The notes under the pieces are model-generated. The model made no database searches. It saw only the letters and a list, made by a program, of their open reading frames with translations, and was not told the DNA's origin. Made by a program: the position numbers and the translations under genes. DNA of 64,000 nucleotides from Xiphydria camelus (taxonomy: Eukaryota > Arthropoda > Insecta > Hymenoptera > Xiphydriidae): assembly GCA_963678675.1 (NCBI GenBank), contig OY783191.1, positions 23,807,368-23,871,367 on the forward strand. Reading direction: 5' to 3'. Shown piece by piece: positions 1 through 12,488 of this stretch; positions within the stretch are counted from its first letter, which is position 1, and each line of letters opens with the position of its first letter.

Positions 1-45
1 CATTTTTGGTCACGTGGGTGGCCCAGAACCCGCCTAGCTTATCTA

Positions 46-2179
46 CTAACCACGAATTTCGTCATGTTCAACAACTTTGTCTGCAATTGATGATGATGGT
101 TCAGAGATATTTACGCTTGCCGCGCTATTACCCTTGTACACATACTTCATAAGGTATTTAACAGCTTTAATGCTGGCGACTAATTCTGTATTTATGTGAC
201 AATTAAGTGATAATAATAAGAAGTCATTATAAGGAACAACATGACGGTTATCAATTATATACGTTGCAGTTCGTGGGTAAGTTTTTCCCGTATTTCTTTG
301 TCTATAGTGTGGATAACCGTTTTCATCCATTGTAGTTTCTTCACAAAATTCTCTTGGATAACGTTTAGTATATTTTCCATTTTCTAAACACCAATCTCCA
401 CATGGACCATGTATCATATTTCTCGTCACAATTTCACGTAATATTGGGTTTTCTATTGGATCAGGCACTTGAGCACTGATGTATCGATCGACGACTTCCG
501 GTGTAGTTAATTTTGAATCTCGATTTAAAATTACCAATAAATGAATATGAGGTAGCCCTCTTTTCTGATATTCAATAACATAAACATAAGCTTGAACTTT
601 ACCGAAAATATTTTCGTCAACAATGTAGTGAAGTAATTGATCTTTTTTTATGCTAAAAACTCGAGCAACAATATCTGGTCTATCTGATGCTGTTTGACCA
701 GGCAATAAATTTTCTTCGATTTCGCGCCATTTGGGATTGCACGTCATCGTAATAAATAAATCTGGTTTGCCATATTTTCGAACGATTGCCATCGCATCTT
801 GATACAGTTGTAACATATGTCGTGGTGAACTTATGAAAGTTGTGTGTGTGTGATGGGAGTATAACTAATTTACCAACTCGACCTCCTGTATTATTCGCTT
901 TTTTTTGTAAATGATCAATTAATCCTTGATAAGAATCAGCGCGAAGTTTTTTCTGGTTCAATTTACAATAAGAAATTCGATCTTTTTCTATTTTTACATA
1001 ATTATCTACAACCCATTGCTGAAATAATCGACGTCCCATAATGAAAATATTTAATTGATTACGAATCGCCATGAGATATTTAATGTAAACGTTTCGAGTT
1101 ACATGTCGTTTTCCATTGACACACAACATATCTTTGTGCCAACCTAAGGTGCCATGAGTATAAAATAAAGGATAAGTCCACGGTTCCACTTCAGGATTCA
1201 TACTACTAACGAATTGTAAACTTTTTGTACTTGTATTGCGTATCGTTACAAAAGATTCTGGAATATCACCATCCGCTGAAGTTGAGAAAATAGCTGCAAC
1301 TTCATTTGTTCGTTGAAAATTGTAACGACCTCGATCCATTCCGGGTTTTAATGTGAATAATAATTGCAACTCTGGTTCTTCATTATTATTCAATGCTTTC
1401 ATCGACTCTAACTCATCCTTCATCATTGCATATGATTTTGCAGAAAGATTATTGTCTCTCATAAAACTATCAATATCACGCATAATATCCGGATCCAAAT
1501 CTGAATTTCTTTGACAACGTATATTTATTGATTCATTTGAATCTATGAAGAATAGTTGACCGTAACTGGGAGAATCATCATCTGTTGCTGGATATAATGA
1601 TGTATTTATCTGATAATATATTTGACCATGTATTTTGAAACAATAAGGTCCAGGGCGTCGACTATTGAAATTCACTAAATTGGCATTAAATGATGCGAAA
1701 GAAAATGAATTATTATAATATCGAATTCTTTCAAGGAAATGATTAGATTTCTCATGCATACCATTATACAATTCTTTTAGAAAGGGAGGTGGAGATGGTA
1801 ATGGATTTAATGACACTTCACCATGGCTACAGCAATCATTGAAAGAATTTGGTCTTTGAATCACTTTTTCCGCATCAAAGTGTTTAGCATTGCAATGGCA
1901 ACATAATGCAGTCATGGGGCCGATATAATGTTCAATCACATTTGATTGGTTTTGAGTTGATCTGACAAGCGTTCTTATATTAACGGTCCCTTGCTCATTA
2001 CTGACAGTTGATGTCATTGAACGTTTGTTTACATGAATGTTCTGATCAGTTGTAGTTTTGGACTTGAGTAATCTGTCACGACTACGACGATCGCGTTCAC
2101 TTGCAGTTTTCTTTTCTCGTCTTAATTTCTTGTGATCTTCTTCCTCTGATAAAGTACGTTGACGTTTTCTAGGTGCCAT
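46..2179 (-). pseudogene. Helitron Rep (HUH) protein, frameshifted and 3'-truncated
   Basis: This is the N-terminal and Rep half of a Helitron rolling-circle transposase. The start at 2179 opens a basic leader (MAPRKRQRTLSEEE) typical of animal Helitron proteins. A Cys/His motif (CCHCNAKHF) follows, then the conserved Helitron N-terminal region. Reading then shifts frame: residues from 816 down to 46 carry the Rep core, with FITMTCNPKW, the two-histidine motif HIH (about residues 90-92 of that part) and the tyrosine motif KYLMKYVYKG (Y221/Y226). The shift lies in the short CA/GT run at about 839-852, where other-frame codons restore the usual SSPRHMLQ join. The reading hits a stop at 43-45 just after HDEIRG, so the helicase half is missing here. 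It could continue outside the window only through an intron or rearrangement. It is inactive as read. Confidence 0.9.
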
Positions 2180-2956
2180 AGTAATTTGATATTAACTGAA
2201 AAGGATAATTCTAATAAAATGAAAGATATCAAATCTACAGATAGATAGATTTGATTTTTTCTTGCATACAAATAAAAATTCGGTATTGTTTTATATATAT
2301 TCGATTTTATTTATTAGATTTATATAAGTGTAATATAAAAGTAATTATATCCAGCGTATTTTTCCGTACTATACGGTCGAATCAAGAACAAATATACTTA
2401 ATGTGATTGAAGTAAATAATATAAATCAATAGATCTCATCTATATTAAGACTTGCTTGAAAATTATTATTTTTATTATTGTTAATGATAGTTGGCTCTTT
2501 GTTATTTTATTGTAAAAAATATTGATATAATTAATCTTGATTGTTTCAAATTTTACACGACTTATAGCTTTTAAGATATTATATTTATATCTATTTTTGA
2601 TTTAAGATTTATCAGTGTTTTATTATTTTGGTTGTGTTTTGGTTTCTGTAGGTTTTTAGGTTCTTATTATCAATTTTAGCTTTTTCAAATTGTTATATAG
2701 GTTTGAAAGCTATTGTTATAGGTTTTGGATTTTTTTGAGATATATTGTTTTGTATTATTTATAATTGAAAATTGGCTTATGTTGTTGAGATGGATTATGT
2801 TTTTAGGTTATGTTATCAACTTTACAATTTTTCTGCACATCCAGTTGTGACCTGAAATGAAAAAGAAATTATTAGTAGTATATAATTTAATCATGGGAAC
2901 ACATCCATCATTTGAAATGAGTTGTAATAAATTATCTATTCAGTAATAACAGTAAA
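2180..2956. other. AT-rich upstream stretch, no gene seen
   Basis: The interval upstream of the Helitron Rep start is very AT-rich, with runs of T and TTATT. I see no ORF with family resemblance and no clear element ends. It may be the 5' non-coding part of the Helitron, but no TC terminus could be fixed. Confidence 0.5.
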
Positions 2957-3583
2957 GTTAATGATAAAACTATTATACGTACATGAACAATCGTGCAAGG
3001 GTTATTTATGAGCAACGAAGTCTATTATTTTTATTCCTCTCTCGTGTCAGGTATCGACAACACTGTATTCTGTAAGAAATTAACACATTTTACATTACAT
3101 TCATGAATTATAATAGCGATGATTACACGGTAAACAAATTTATGACAACAGGTAGATATATTACATGAAAAATTTAAGAACAATAATTTAAAATGAACCA
3201 CAGCGTAAAACTGTATTAATGTTATTTAATATATATTCTCAGAAATACATCTATATTTTTAGTAGAGTGTCAATCTTGAATGATGAAAATATTTTGAAAA
3301 ATATTATCGTTAAGATTATTAAACCGATTCAGTAAAAATAAATTGTGCACTTTTATATTATTGACTTTTTTATAATGGATATAGTTAATGATAAAATTAT
3401 TATACATACATGAACAATCATGCGAGGATAATCTATGAGCAACGAAATCGAATACTTTTATTCCTCTCTCGTGTCAGGTATCGAAACACTGTATCCTGTA
3501 AAAAATTAACACATTTTACGCGTTACATTCATGAATTATGATAGCGATGATTACACGGAAAAAAAATTCATGACAATGGGTAG
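2957..3583. repeat. Direct repeat pair of about 200 bp
   Basis: Two copies of the same sequence lie at 2957-3155 and 3384-3583. Both run from GTTAATGATAAAA through TTCCTCTCTCGTGTCAGGTATCGA to a segment with GATTACACGG and CATGACAA. They differ by scattered substitutions and small indels. The spacer belongs to the inverted repeat described separately. Confidence 0.75.
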
Positions 3584-4464
3584 CCGATATCAAAAATTTT
3601 TAATTTTGCGTATATGATAATAATAATATATATACTTACACCAGAAATCTTGTCTTATTTGTAGTAGCTTTGCACATCTACGATTCGAAAATGGAAAATC
3701 GAATTCCTTGTAAATCACGTAAAATAATGAACACCAAACACACTTGCATCTATTCATATGAAATGGTCGTGTCAAACTGTCGAGAATATGGCGGTCTTAA
3801 CAACGGATGTACAACGCAATACAACGTAGTTCAATATGTCTCTATCATACTATCGTACACTGAGAGAATATATTAATTATATCAATTAACTATTTTTTTT
3901 TAAGTGGTAATAATTATATTTCACTGCTTTAATCCCATATCATATATTTATTTTCGATGAAATAAGTGATCAATCAGTAATTGAATCAGTAACGCATGAT
4001 TGAAATAATGGATTGAAACAATGAAATAAATTAAAACTTATTGGCCAAATCATAGTCAAAGCGGGAAAATTCAAAATGCAAAAATAGCACAAATATGGGT
4101 GCAAACGGTCTAGTTTTTCATAAATTGGGCAAAAGATATGACTAATAAGTTAATCAATCATTGTCTAAAATAAGATTCATTTTTTCGTTTGAAACCATAT
4201 CCATTATAAAAAAGTCAATAATATTATTATTAAGTACATAATATTATTATAATATTATTATTAAGTACACAATTTATTTTTACTAAATCGGTGTAACAAT
4301 TTTAACGATAAAATTGTTCAAAACATTTTCATCATTAAATAATTGGCACTCTACTACAAATATATATATGTATTTCTAAGAATATTAGATATTAAATAAC
4401 AATTAATACAGTTTCACGCGGTGGTACATTTTAAATTATTGTTCTTAAATTTCTCATGTAATAT
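3157..4464. repeat. Inverted repeat, arms of about 250 bp, AT-rich
   Basis: The left arm, about 3157-3400, is repeated in reverse complement at about 4195-4464. Shared markers are TTACATGAAAAATTTAAGAAC at one edge and TAAAAAAGTCAATA near the inside. A third, partial copy lies at about 16,540-16,645. The spacer holds the dispersed block at 3706-3900. Confidence 0.65.
3706..4035. repeat. Dispersed repeat block (GTCGAGAATATGGCGGTC family)
   Basis: The block contains GTCGAGAATATGGCGGTC followed by a GGATGTACAACGC motif, then an AT-rich part ending at a TTCGATGAAATAAGTGATC motif. A short copy sits at 9,106-9,150, at the centre of the 6.8-10.2 kb inverted duplication. Related sequence, partly inverted, lies at about 16,960-17,385. 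Function is unknown; it looks like a shared part of one repeat family. Confidence 0.6.
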
Positions 4465-4639
4465 ATTATATTATTATATTAATCAGACTCTAAAATCACG
4501 TTAATATGACGTTAAATACCCTAAAAGTAACATTATATTCTAGCACTGTAGTACAACATATTAAATTATTATTATAATTAAACTTATTATATAATTATAA
4601 ATAAATGAATCAGCCTCTGAAATCACATTGGTATAATGT

Positions 4640-5110
4640 TAAACATATTACGACTACAGACTCTGACATTCAATCCACCCCTAGCAAGTAGCCAGCCAGA
4701 AAAGCGAGACTAATTAATTAAAAACCAGAGATACTTTTAACGCGAAATCGGAATACCAATCAACAGTTTGGCCATATCAAGGAACATTTTGAGAAATAAT
4801 CAATACATTTTTGAATGACAAAAAAATAAAACCGTAGTTTGTATTCTACAACTACAGGTGACGTAATCTTCTTTTAGATTAGAATCGTAGAATACAAACT
4901 ACGACTTCAAATTTCGTCTAGAAAATGATCAAAGTGTCTCTAAATATTCCATTATAATAGCCAAATTGTTGGTTGGTATCCCGATTTCGCATTACAAGCA
5001 TCTCCGAGATACTTAACTAATTAATGTAAAAACATTACTTCAAGTAGTCCCTCTTATTTGGCTGACTAATGCAAGGGGAGGGATTGAATACCCTTAATTT
5101 TAGTTATATC
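4640..5110. mobile_element. Foldback (palindromic) element, arms of about 200 bp
   Basis: The two halves are imperfect reverse complements around a centre near 4,868. The inner arms read GTAGTTTGTATTCTAC and GTAGAATACAAACTAC. The outer arms share AACAGTTTGGCCATATC on one side and GCCAAATTGTTGGTTGG on the other. A single half-copy in inverted orientation is present at about 16,160-16,400. No ORF. This is a non-autonomous foldback element of unknown superfamily. Confidence 0.65.
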
Positions 5111-5463
5111 TCTTAAAAACTATTGTTTGCGATGCTTAAATTGGCATCAATTATCACGAATTTTTAAAATCAAATTAACTCTCTGCTTTCTAAATAAAGT
5201 GAAAAAAATATTGTAATAAGAAAGATAACTAATATGAACACGATTCAGTTGCATCACCCTTGAAAGTTAAATCTCCTTTAGAAGTTGCATTACCGTTAAA
5301 TAAATGTAGTTGAGCTGTCGATATGTGGAAATCTTACTTTAAAAATTAAGTCAATCCATCTTTTGTTTCTAGAAAAAATGTTAATAAAGAACAATTAATT
5401 TTATATTATAGATAACATTATGCACAAAAAATAATAGATAGTAGTATGTACAAAATGCAATTA

Positions 5464-6838
5464 TACCTTGTTAACATTGTCACTGACATTTTCTTCATTC
5501 TCTTCACAGTCAAAGTTTTCCTTAACGATTCTCAAGTACTTAACCCGGCATTTGGTCGCTAGAAATACTTTCATATAACGATCGCGTATAAACGTGAGCA
5601 AAATGCTCATATATAGCGACCAATGCCGGGTTAAAACCTTTATCCAACTCATTCTCAGACAAAACATTTTCGTCGATGATTGTGATGTTGGAAGTGGTTC
5701 TCACGTTGAGAATGTAATAGCTTTCTGAATATTATAATTAGAAAAAGAAAATTATTAATGTTTCATTGAAAGAATTAGGCAATTAAAGATTATACAAAAG
5801 AATTACTAAGTTAGACGGTAGCATTTATATTGACGTTGCAAGTTATAATTAAAATATACCTGACTTATTGGTTTTCATTTCGCCTTCCGCAACGATATGA
5901 GCACCTTGAATCAATGAATCATCCGGAATGTAGTGAGTAATATTGATCAACAATTTAAACACACCATCAGTCATTGATCCGGATCCGTAGGTGTAAGTCC
6001 CATTAGTCGTCATATATTCAAAGGACATTTTAAGAAAACCTTCCACACCTGAAATTAATTATTAATTATTAAATAAATTGAATTATAAATATATTTATTT
6101 GCAGACATTAATGAGGAATTTCACTCAACAAAAATTTTAATTATGGATATCTACGTGGAATATATTATATATTAACGATATACATACGAATAACGCCTTT
6201 CAATCCTACAGCATCTTTCAAGAGCACTGGCTTAGAAGGAGGTCGCTTGGTCAGTGTAACTTTCGAGTAATCTTGAATTGACAGTTTGAACTTCAAAACG
6301 CCTGGAGTTTGATATTGCGAAATGGTTTCCTTACCACATAGCGATCTTGTGATTTTGATGAACTGAAAAAAAATCATTGGTTCAATAAAACGATTTGTAC
6401 TTAAAAACATATATTATTCATTGATTCGTGTGTAGGTGCGTAAATATATTTACCACGTCTGTCGAAGTAATCTTTTGCGACCATTTCACTGCTTCTGCAC
6501 CCCAAAAGGTAACCTTGATTTGTCTTCCTAAGCCATTGTTCACTACTATTTTAAAGAGAGTAAACTTTTTTCCCCTTTACTCATGAACGATTTGAATGGT
6601 TCAATCGAGTCTACGTAACCATACAATTCCCTAAAAAGAATCAATTGCTTATTTCAATCAACATATTTCAGCAACAGAGTAGTAACTCGATTTAAATTAA
6701 ACATACAAAAGTAATGTTAATTTATTGTGGGCTTCATTGAATGAAATCGAGTATATGAAGGAAAAAATACCTTATAATATATCCTGAACGAAAAGCATCA
6801 ACTTGTTCGTTTGATGTCAATTTTATTGTTTGATCCAT
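5464..6838 (-). pseudogene. OB-fold / RPA-like gene, copy A (broken, five exons)
   Basis: A split gene on the minus strand, recognised by alignment with copy B (10,236-16,133). Likely exons are 6838-6770 (MDQTIKLTSNEQVDAF), about 6630-6455 (LYGYVDSIEPF ... VTFWGAEAVKW), about 6365-6180 (ITRSLCGKETISQYQ), 6048-5860 (GVEGFLKMSFEY ... LIQGAHIVAEGEM) and 5724 to about 5464 (YILNVRTTSNITIID). The order of beta-strand-rich blocks resembles the tandem OB folds of RPA70-like single-strand DNA-binding proteins. Many Helitrons carry such genes, and a Helitron Rep lies nearby, but the assignment is by pattern only. Exon 2 has a frameshift at an A run, and the last exon is cut by a TTAA-flanked MITE (5544-5630). 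Confidence 0.6.
5544..5630. mobile_element. 87-bp piggyBac-type MITE in an exon
   Basis: The element is bounded by TTAA at 5540-5543 and 5631-5634, with inverted ends CCCGGCATTTGGTCGCT and AGCGACCAATGCCGGG. TTAA duplication is the hallmark of piggyBac-family insertion. Removing the element plus one TTAA leaves an open frame running on toward KENFDCEENEENV, so the insertion hit coding sequence. Confidence 0.85.
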
Positions 6839-7715
6839 AATTGCGTAATGTAGTTATTTGTCTATGATAAAAAGTATCTGAGCACACATACAACGCGTAA
6901 ATTGGCCACTGGTTTAGAAGAAGGTAGCTTGGTCAGTGTAACTTTTGAGTAATCTTGAATTGAAAGTTCGAACTTCAAAACGCCTGGAGTTTGATATTGC
7001 GAAGTGGTCTCCTTACCAAATAGCGATCTCGTGATTTTGATGAACTGAAAAAAAATCATTGATTCAATAAAATGATTTCTACTTAAAAACATATTATTCA
7101 TTGATTCGTGTAGGTGAGTAAAAATACTTACTTTATAATACACCCTGATGAACGAAAAGCATCGACTTGTTCGTTTGATGTAAATCTTATTGTTTGATCC
7201 GCTGTACTTATTGTAAATCACGTAAAGCAATGGACTCCAGACACACGATGGTCGTATTGTGGAGATTTGATCCACAAATAATGTATGCTGAAGACGAAGA
7301 ACGTGTACACTCAATAACTACCGTTTATTGACTAAATTGAAAAACCCGCTATCATGACAGCGTAACGCGTTGTCAAAATAACGTAAATAACTTTTTTTTT
7401 CTTATTTAACCCTCGTACGTCCCTCGGGTCTATAATGACCCACAGCGTTCAATATCGATAAGTTATTATTATGCCTTTAGAGATAATCTTCTGAAATTTT
7501 TAGACATTGTTTCTTTCTTATAACGATAATTTTTCATAATGGAAATAAGCATGTAATTATGTAATTTTGTCGACTACAAAAAACTGCACGTACAAGGTCT
7601 TCGGGTCATATATGACCCATACTGTAGAATATTTTGTTATTTGTATTCAGGTACCATTTGTAGTCAATATACCATTTTTCTTATATTATGCAGTTTCCAG
7701 TGATTTCATAATACT

Positions 7716-7946
7716 TCAGACAAATTTTATAAAGTGTACGTAGTTTGTTTGCTGAATGACCATGCATATAGAGACGGAGTACGGACGTGTTCGTTCCTGC
7801 TCTGCTCGGTTCTCCTGCAGATATCTCTCCAAGTAGTGCGAGGAATGTCTGTCTGATGGTTTAGCGTATATAATACCACCCATTACAATTGAAAGACCGA
7901 GAAATTTTTCAAATTTATCTTTTCTGAGAGGACGCCATTTCTTCAT
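7716..7946 (-). pseudogene. piggyBac transposase fragment
   Basis: The 76-codon reading contains KKWRPLRKDKFEKFLGL followed by VMGGIIYAKPSD. This matches the start of the piggyBac (PGBD-type) DDE transposase core, where W.PLT..E...FLGL..MG is conserved. No catalytic aspartates remain in frame, and the usual 500-600 residue protein is absent. It is a relic inside the TTAA-bounded element. Confidence 0.7.
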
Positions 7947-8323
7947 ATGAGAATTTTCAACCTGATGATTTTGAGTTTCATAACGATTTGTCTCCTCTAT
8001 AATCCTTTAAAGCAGACGAGAATCAAAAAATAATTGAAATAATCGATTGGACTATTTCCCGATATAAAGATTTTCGGATTTATTTCGGATCTACCTTCGA
8101 AATCTTTGATTGATCGGTAAAAATACGGGTACTTGTACTTTTGGTTCGGATTCGCCACTAGTCCAAGCTTCCTTTTCAGCCATTGCATTGTTGGATACTA
8201 CTGTATTAATACAACCGTAAAGAACAGGCGAGCGAGGCAGTCTTATAGATTGCGCGGAGCGTTGCGTTTGCTCGAACGAATTCGCGATATGCCACCTATA
8301 AGGCTTTTCGCGTATCACGTGTC

Positions 8324-8700
8324 ATCATTCACCATATTGTATTCGCCATTTTGGATTTGAGACTAGACCGATATGGACATTAGCATCGTAATGAGCGACC
8401 CCGAAAACCCCCGAGTAACAAGTTTCGGGCCATAATCTTCAAATTTTTAAAATTTCTGGAATTCATCATCCGCCATCTTGGATTTGAGAAAATAGACCAA
8501 TTTGGACTTGAGCATCGTAATGAGCGATCCAAAATACCCCTGAGCAACAAGTTTCGGGCCATAATCTTCAAATTCTAAATATTTCTGGAATTCATCATCC
8601 GCCATATTGCATTCGCCATCTTGAATTTGAGAATAGAGCGATTTGGATATGAGCATCATAATGAGCGACCCAAAAAAAACCCCGAGTAACAAGTTTTAAG
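8324..8700. repeat. Tandem repeat with CCGCCATNTTG motif
   Basis: About three units of roughly 115-140 bp share CATCATCCGCCAT, TTGGATTTGAGA, CGTAATGAGCGA and AACAAGTTTCGGGCC. A similar motif (ATGGCGGATCCAATATGG) forms the tandem arrays of the Transib element at 46.9-47.3 and 48.3-48.6 kb. Confidence 0.7.
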
Positions 8701-9825
8701 CGATAATCTTTCCTGCCAAATTTTTTCCACTGGATCCAAAGTCGATTTTGCCCTGCGTCCGGGGTGGTCGATATATCGACCAGCAGTTAGGTCGGGGGCC
8801 TCCAAATAGGAAATTTATTGATTTTATTTATAAATTTTACGTTTAAAAAAAGTCGATTTTAACTGAAATTTCCCCGGGCTCTAAAGGTTAATATATACAT
8901 ACATCCTACCCTTGGGTCATATATGACCCGAAGGACTTAAGTGTAAGTATAAATGAGGGCCGTACGAGGGTTAACAAAACCAAAAGTGAAGAATACTTTT
9001 GTATTCCGTTTAATGATTGGCTCTCGACTCCTCGATCTCTGATTGGCTGAAACCTAGGTGAGACCAGGTGTGTAGCAATCAGTGCTGCCACAGTATCATA
9101 CTGTCGAGAATATGGCGGTCTTAACCGGATGTACAACGCAGTACACAACTGGTCTCACCTAAGTTTCAGCCAATGAGAGATCGAGGAGTCCAGAGCCAAT
9201 CATTAAACGGAATTCAAAAGTATTCTTCACTTTTGGTTTTGTTTAATAAGAAAAAAACGATGTTTACGTTGTTTTGACAACGCGCCTTGACAACGCGTTA
9301 CGTTGCCATGATAGCGAGTTTTTCAATTTAGTCAAATATGGTAGTTATTGAGTGTACACGTTCTTCGTCTTCAGCGTACATTACTTGTGGATCAAATCTC
9401 CACAATACGACCATCGTGTGTCTGGAGTCCATTGCTTTACGTGATTTATAATAAGTACAGCGGATCAAACAATAAGATTTACATCAAACGAACAAGTTGA
9501 TGCTTTTCGTTCATCAGGGTTTATTATAAAAAGTAAGTATTTTTTTACTCACCTATACGAATCAATGAATAGTATGTTTTTAAGTAGAAATCATTTTTCC
9601 TCATTCATGCCAATTTCGAGGCCATTTCCAGCCTATTTTTAGACCGCAAGATGGCGTTTTTCCCGCGTGATACCGAGCGGGAGTTCGCAGGCTGTTGAAA
9701 GTACTTTATTCAGACTGGCGCGATTGCTTAGTCCGAAGTGGGTCCTTTTTTCAAACTGATGAACGCAACGTGAAATGAGTCGTGTATGTTTTGTTTTGAG
9801 AAATGGGCATTCTTGAGAAAAAATA

Positions 9826-10000
9826 GTATATGTCATTCGGTGGAAATCCGAGGTTTTTTCAGATTGTGTTTAATTAGGTCGTAGCGCACGAGGGACGGTG
9901 GAGAGACGAGGCTCGCCGAAGGCCTCACCATACCTCGTGCTACGACCTAATTAAACACAGTCTGAAAAAACCTCGGATTTTCGCCTAATGGCATAAGATA
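9826..10000. mobile_element. Palindromic insertion, arms of about 65 bp
   Basis: The arms pair GAAATCCGAGGTTTTTTCAG with CTGAAAAAACCTCGGATTTT, and GGTCGTAGCGCACGAGG with CCTCGTGCTACGACC, around a loop near 9,905-9,930. It lies in the right arm of the inverted duplication, where the left arm lacks it. No ORF; superfamily unknown. Confidence 0.7.
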
Positions 10001-11070
10001 CTATTATTGAATCAATGATTTTTTTTCAGTTCATCTAAATTACAAGATCGCTATGTGGTAAGGAGACCATTTCGCAATATCAAACTCCAGGCGTTTTGAA
10101 GTTCGAACTGTCAATTCAAGATTACTCAAAAGTTACACTGACCAAACCACCTTCTTCTAATCCAGTGGCCAATTTACGCGTTGTATGTGTGCTCAGATAC
10201 TTTTTATCATAGACAAATAACTGCATTACGCAATTATGGATCGTCGTGTTCAATATACAACAAGCGAAGAAATTAACCAGTGGGAAGTGGGCGATAATAC
10301 GATGTAAGTATTAAATTGAATTCTCTGTTTTTTTCTGTGATATCTTATATGAATTTTGATGTTGATATTTATCGATATCTATTGGTCAATATTTTTATAG
10401 TGTGTTTTTAAAAGGTTACATTGAGTCCGTCGATTATCGACCATACATTAAACAGGATGGAACATCCTCAATGTTAATGAAATTTATTGTCAGCAATGGT
10501 GATGTCGAAAAAGAGACACGCAAGAGAGTTCGAGTTCTTGCATGGGCTGCAGAAGCAGCAAAGTTTGAGTCACAAATTCAAACAATGGCCGTGAGTAGAT
10601 GTAATAAATTAATAATTGCTTTTTTCCCAAGTTTCAATCATCGTGAGCATTTTCTACTTTTTATTTCAGGTGGTGCAACTTTATAGAGTTCGATGTTCAG
10701 GATATGTGAGACGAACAATCATGAATAGATCGTCAAATTATTCTGATGGTTTAGCAAACGTAGGGTTGACTCTCTTGGATAAAAGTAAACTGACTTTTTA
10801 TGGAAAAATTGATTGCAAAGTCGATTTATTGGACTATAAAATTCTGTCGATTCCAGAAGCTTTTAATTCTTATGATCCTGTGTGTAAGTAATGGTTACTT
10901 ATTCCATGTAAAATCGATAATATGTGTTACTGAATATTGTTTTTTGTATAGGTGTTCAAGGATACATTTAGATGACTTTTTTCATCGCAACCAATGATAG
11001 TGGCAGCTATAGTATTGGATGTATTACGGATGGCTACTGGGCATTGAGTGTTCGAATCGCTATCTTTATA

Positions 11071-11538
11071 CAGGGTGTTCATTTTAAAACTTACCACCCA
11101 CGTTATCTGCGTAAAGAGACATATTTCTGAAAATCGCCGAGACACGTCAACAAAATTATTGAGGGGGAACATTTTTTATAAAAATTCGACGCCCCCCCCC
11201 CCTCAACCACCTGACTCCGGGGGCGGTAACCCCAATATTCTTAAATGGAACAGGGGGTCGAGTGATACCTCATTTTAAAGGGCTTTTAATTGTGTACATT
11301 TTGACGTCCTACTTTTCAAATTTGACGTTAAAATGAGGTATCACTCGACCCCCTGTTCCATTTAAGAATATTGGGGTTACCGCCCCCGGAGTCAGGTGGT
11401 TGAGGGGGGGGGGGGGGCGTCGAATTTTTATAAAAAATGTTCCCCCTTAATAATTTTGTTGACGTGTCTCGGCGATTTTCAGAAATATGTCTCTTTACGC
11501 AGATAACGTGGGTGGTAAGTTTTAAAATGAACACCCTG
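11071..11538. mobile_element. Tc1/mariner-type MITE, long palindrome
   Basis: The element has TA on each side and ends CAGGGTGTTCATTTTAAAAC and its complement. Its arms of about 215 bp are almost perfect reverse complements around a loop near 11,290-11,325. It includes G/C homopolymer runs near 11,190 and 11,405. It sits inside exon 4 of the RPA-like gene. Confidence 0.9.
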
Positions 11539-11814
11539 TAGAAATGGAATCACATTGATTGAAGGAGCACACGTTGAAGTAAAAGGCCGTATGGAAGTTG
11601 AGTTTAGTAAGTTTTTTTTCATATTATTTTAGTATAATTCATTTATCTTAATAAATGTTACTCTTTTTATATATTTTTATACTATCGTTACCAGAACATG
11701 ATGTCAGATATTTGTTACTTAACAATATGGCTCATATCAGGGTGATAGACGATACTATAATGACATCCCAAGATTTGGAGAAAGGTTTTCACATACCGAT
11801 CACTGCTGAGGTAA

Positions 11815-11985
11815 CTAACTACTATAACTATAACTATAACTATAACTATAACTATAACTATAACTATAACTATAACTATAACTATAACTATAACTATAAC
11901 TACAACTACAACTACAACTACAACTACGCCTACGCCTACGACTACGACTACGACTACGACTACAACTACAACTACAACTACAACT
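11815..11985. repeat. Hexanucleotide microsatellite (ACTATA / ACTACA)
   Basis: The array begins as repeated ACTATA, drifts through ACTACA and CTACGA, and ends at a T run that is the A-tail of the R1 element read on the minus strand. The matching array lies on the other side of the element (15,859-16,060). Confidence 0.9.
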
Positions 11986-12488
11986 TTTTTTTTTAGGAGG
12001 GGGAATGCGTTTACGCACACCCGGTCTGAGCAATAACCGGTTAGTGTTGGACTCGGGACACCTGCGAGTGCAATGCAGGGCCCAATACCCACTAAACCTA
12101 ACCTCCATCAAAAAGCCCCAAAGGTGAGGCACCGGGGAAATCCGCCACATAAGGCTAGCCAACATCCAGTACCTCACCGGGGATGGACGAGTTTTGATCG
12201 CCCTCAAACTCCAACAGCTCAACGGCCACCTCAGCTCAAGGCATAGGCGGAAAATGGAAGGGACAAGGTGGATAGGTAGGAGAAGAAGGATAAAGAGAAA
12301 GAAGTAAAGTAGCCTAATATCGAGCACTTACATCCACAATCAGAGAATGGCATCCGAAGAGAGAGAGATGCCGTGCCAACACCGCCACCTGATCCATAAG
12401 AGGGAAGAGGGGCTCAACACCGATAATAGGAAGGGGGGGGGACCGCCCCACAAGAGAAGAGTGGGGGGTCGCCACCCAAGGCAGACAA

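Larger units (their letters stand above)
7410..8970 (-). mobile_element. Defective piggyBac element, TTAA flanks
   Basis: The element lies between TTAA at 7406-7409 and TTAA at 8971-8974, with 10-bp inverted ends CCCTCGTACG and CGTACGAGGG. Subterminal palindromes of the type GGGTCATATATGACCC occur near 7,610 and 8,920. Inside are a transposase fragment (7716-7946) and a tandem repeat (8324-8700). Flanking sequence is continuous with the mirrored arm near 9,240-9,270, which acts as an empty site. Confidence 0.88.
6838..10240. repeat. Large inverted duplication carrying RPA-like exon fragments
   Basis: The left arm (about 6838-7405, resuming 8975-9085) is mirrored by the right arm (about 9140-10,240). 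Each arm holds a copy of the first RPA-like exon (SNEQVDAFRS, near 7200-7130 and 9470-9535) and the third (ITRSLFGKETTSQ at 7070-6895; the matching plus-strand copy at about 10,028-10,180). The left arm is split by a piggyBac remnant (7410-8970) and the right arm by about 400 bp (9600-10,010). The centre, near 9,110, carries the GTCGAGAATATGGCGGTC block. The exon fragments are too incomplete to be genes. Confidence 0.7.

Noticed and set aside
11715..12092. Long valine- and asparagine/tyrosine-rich ORFs over the microsatellite
   Set aside because: They are translations of a hexanucleotide repeat in all frames, not proteins.
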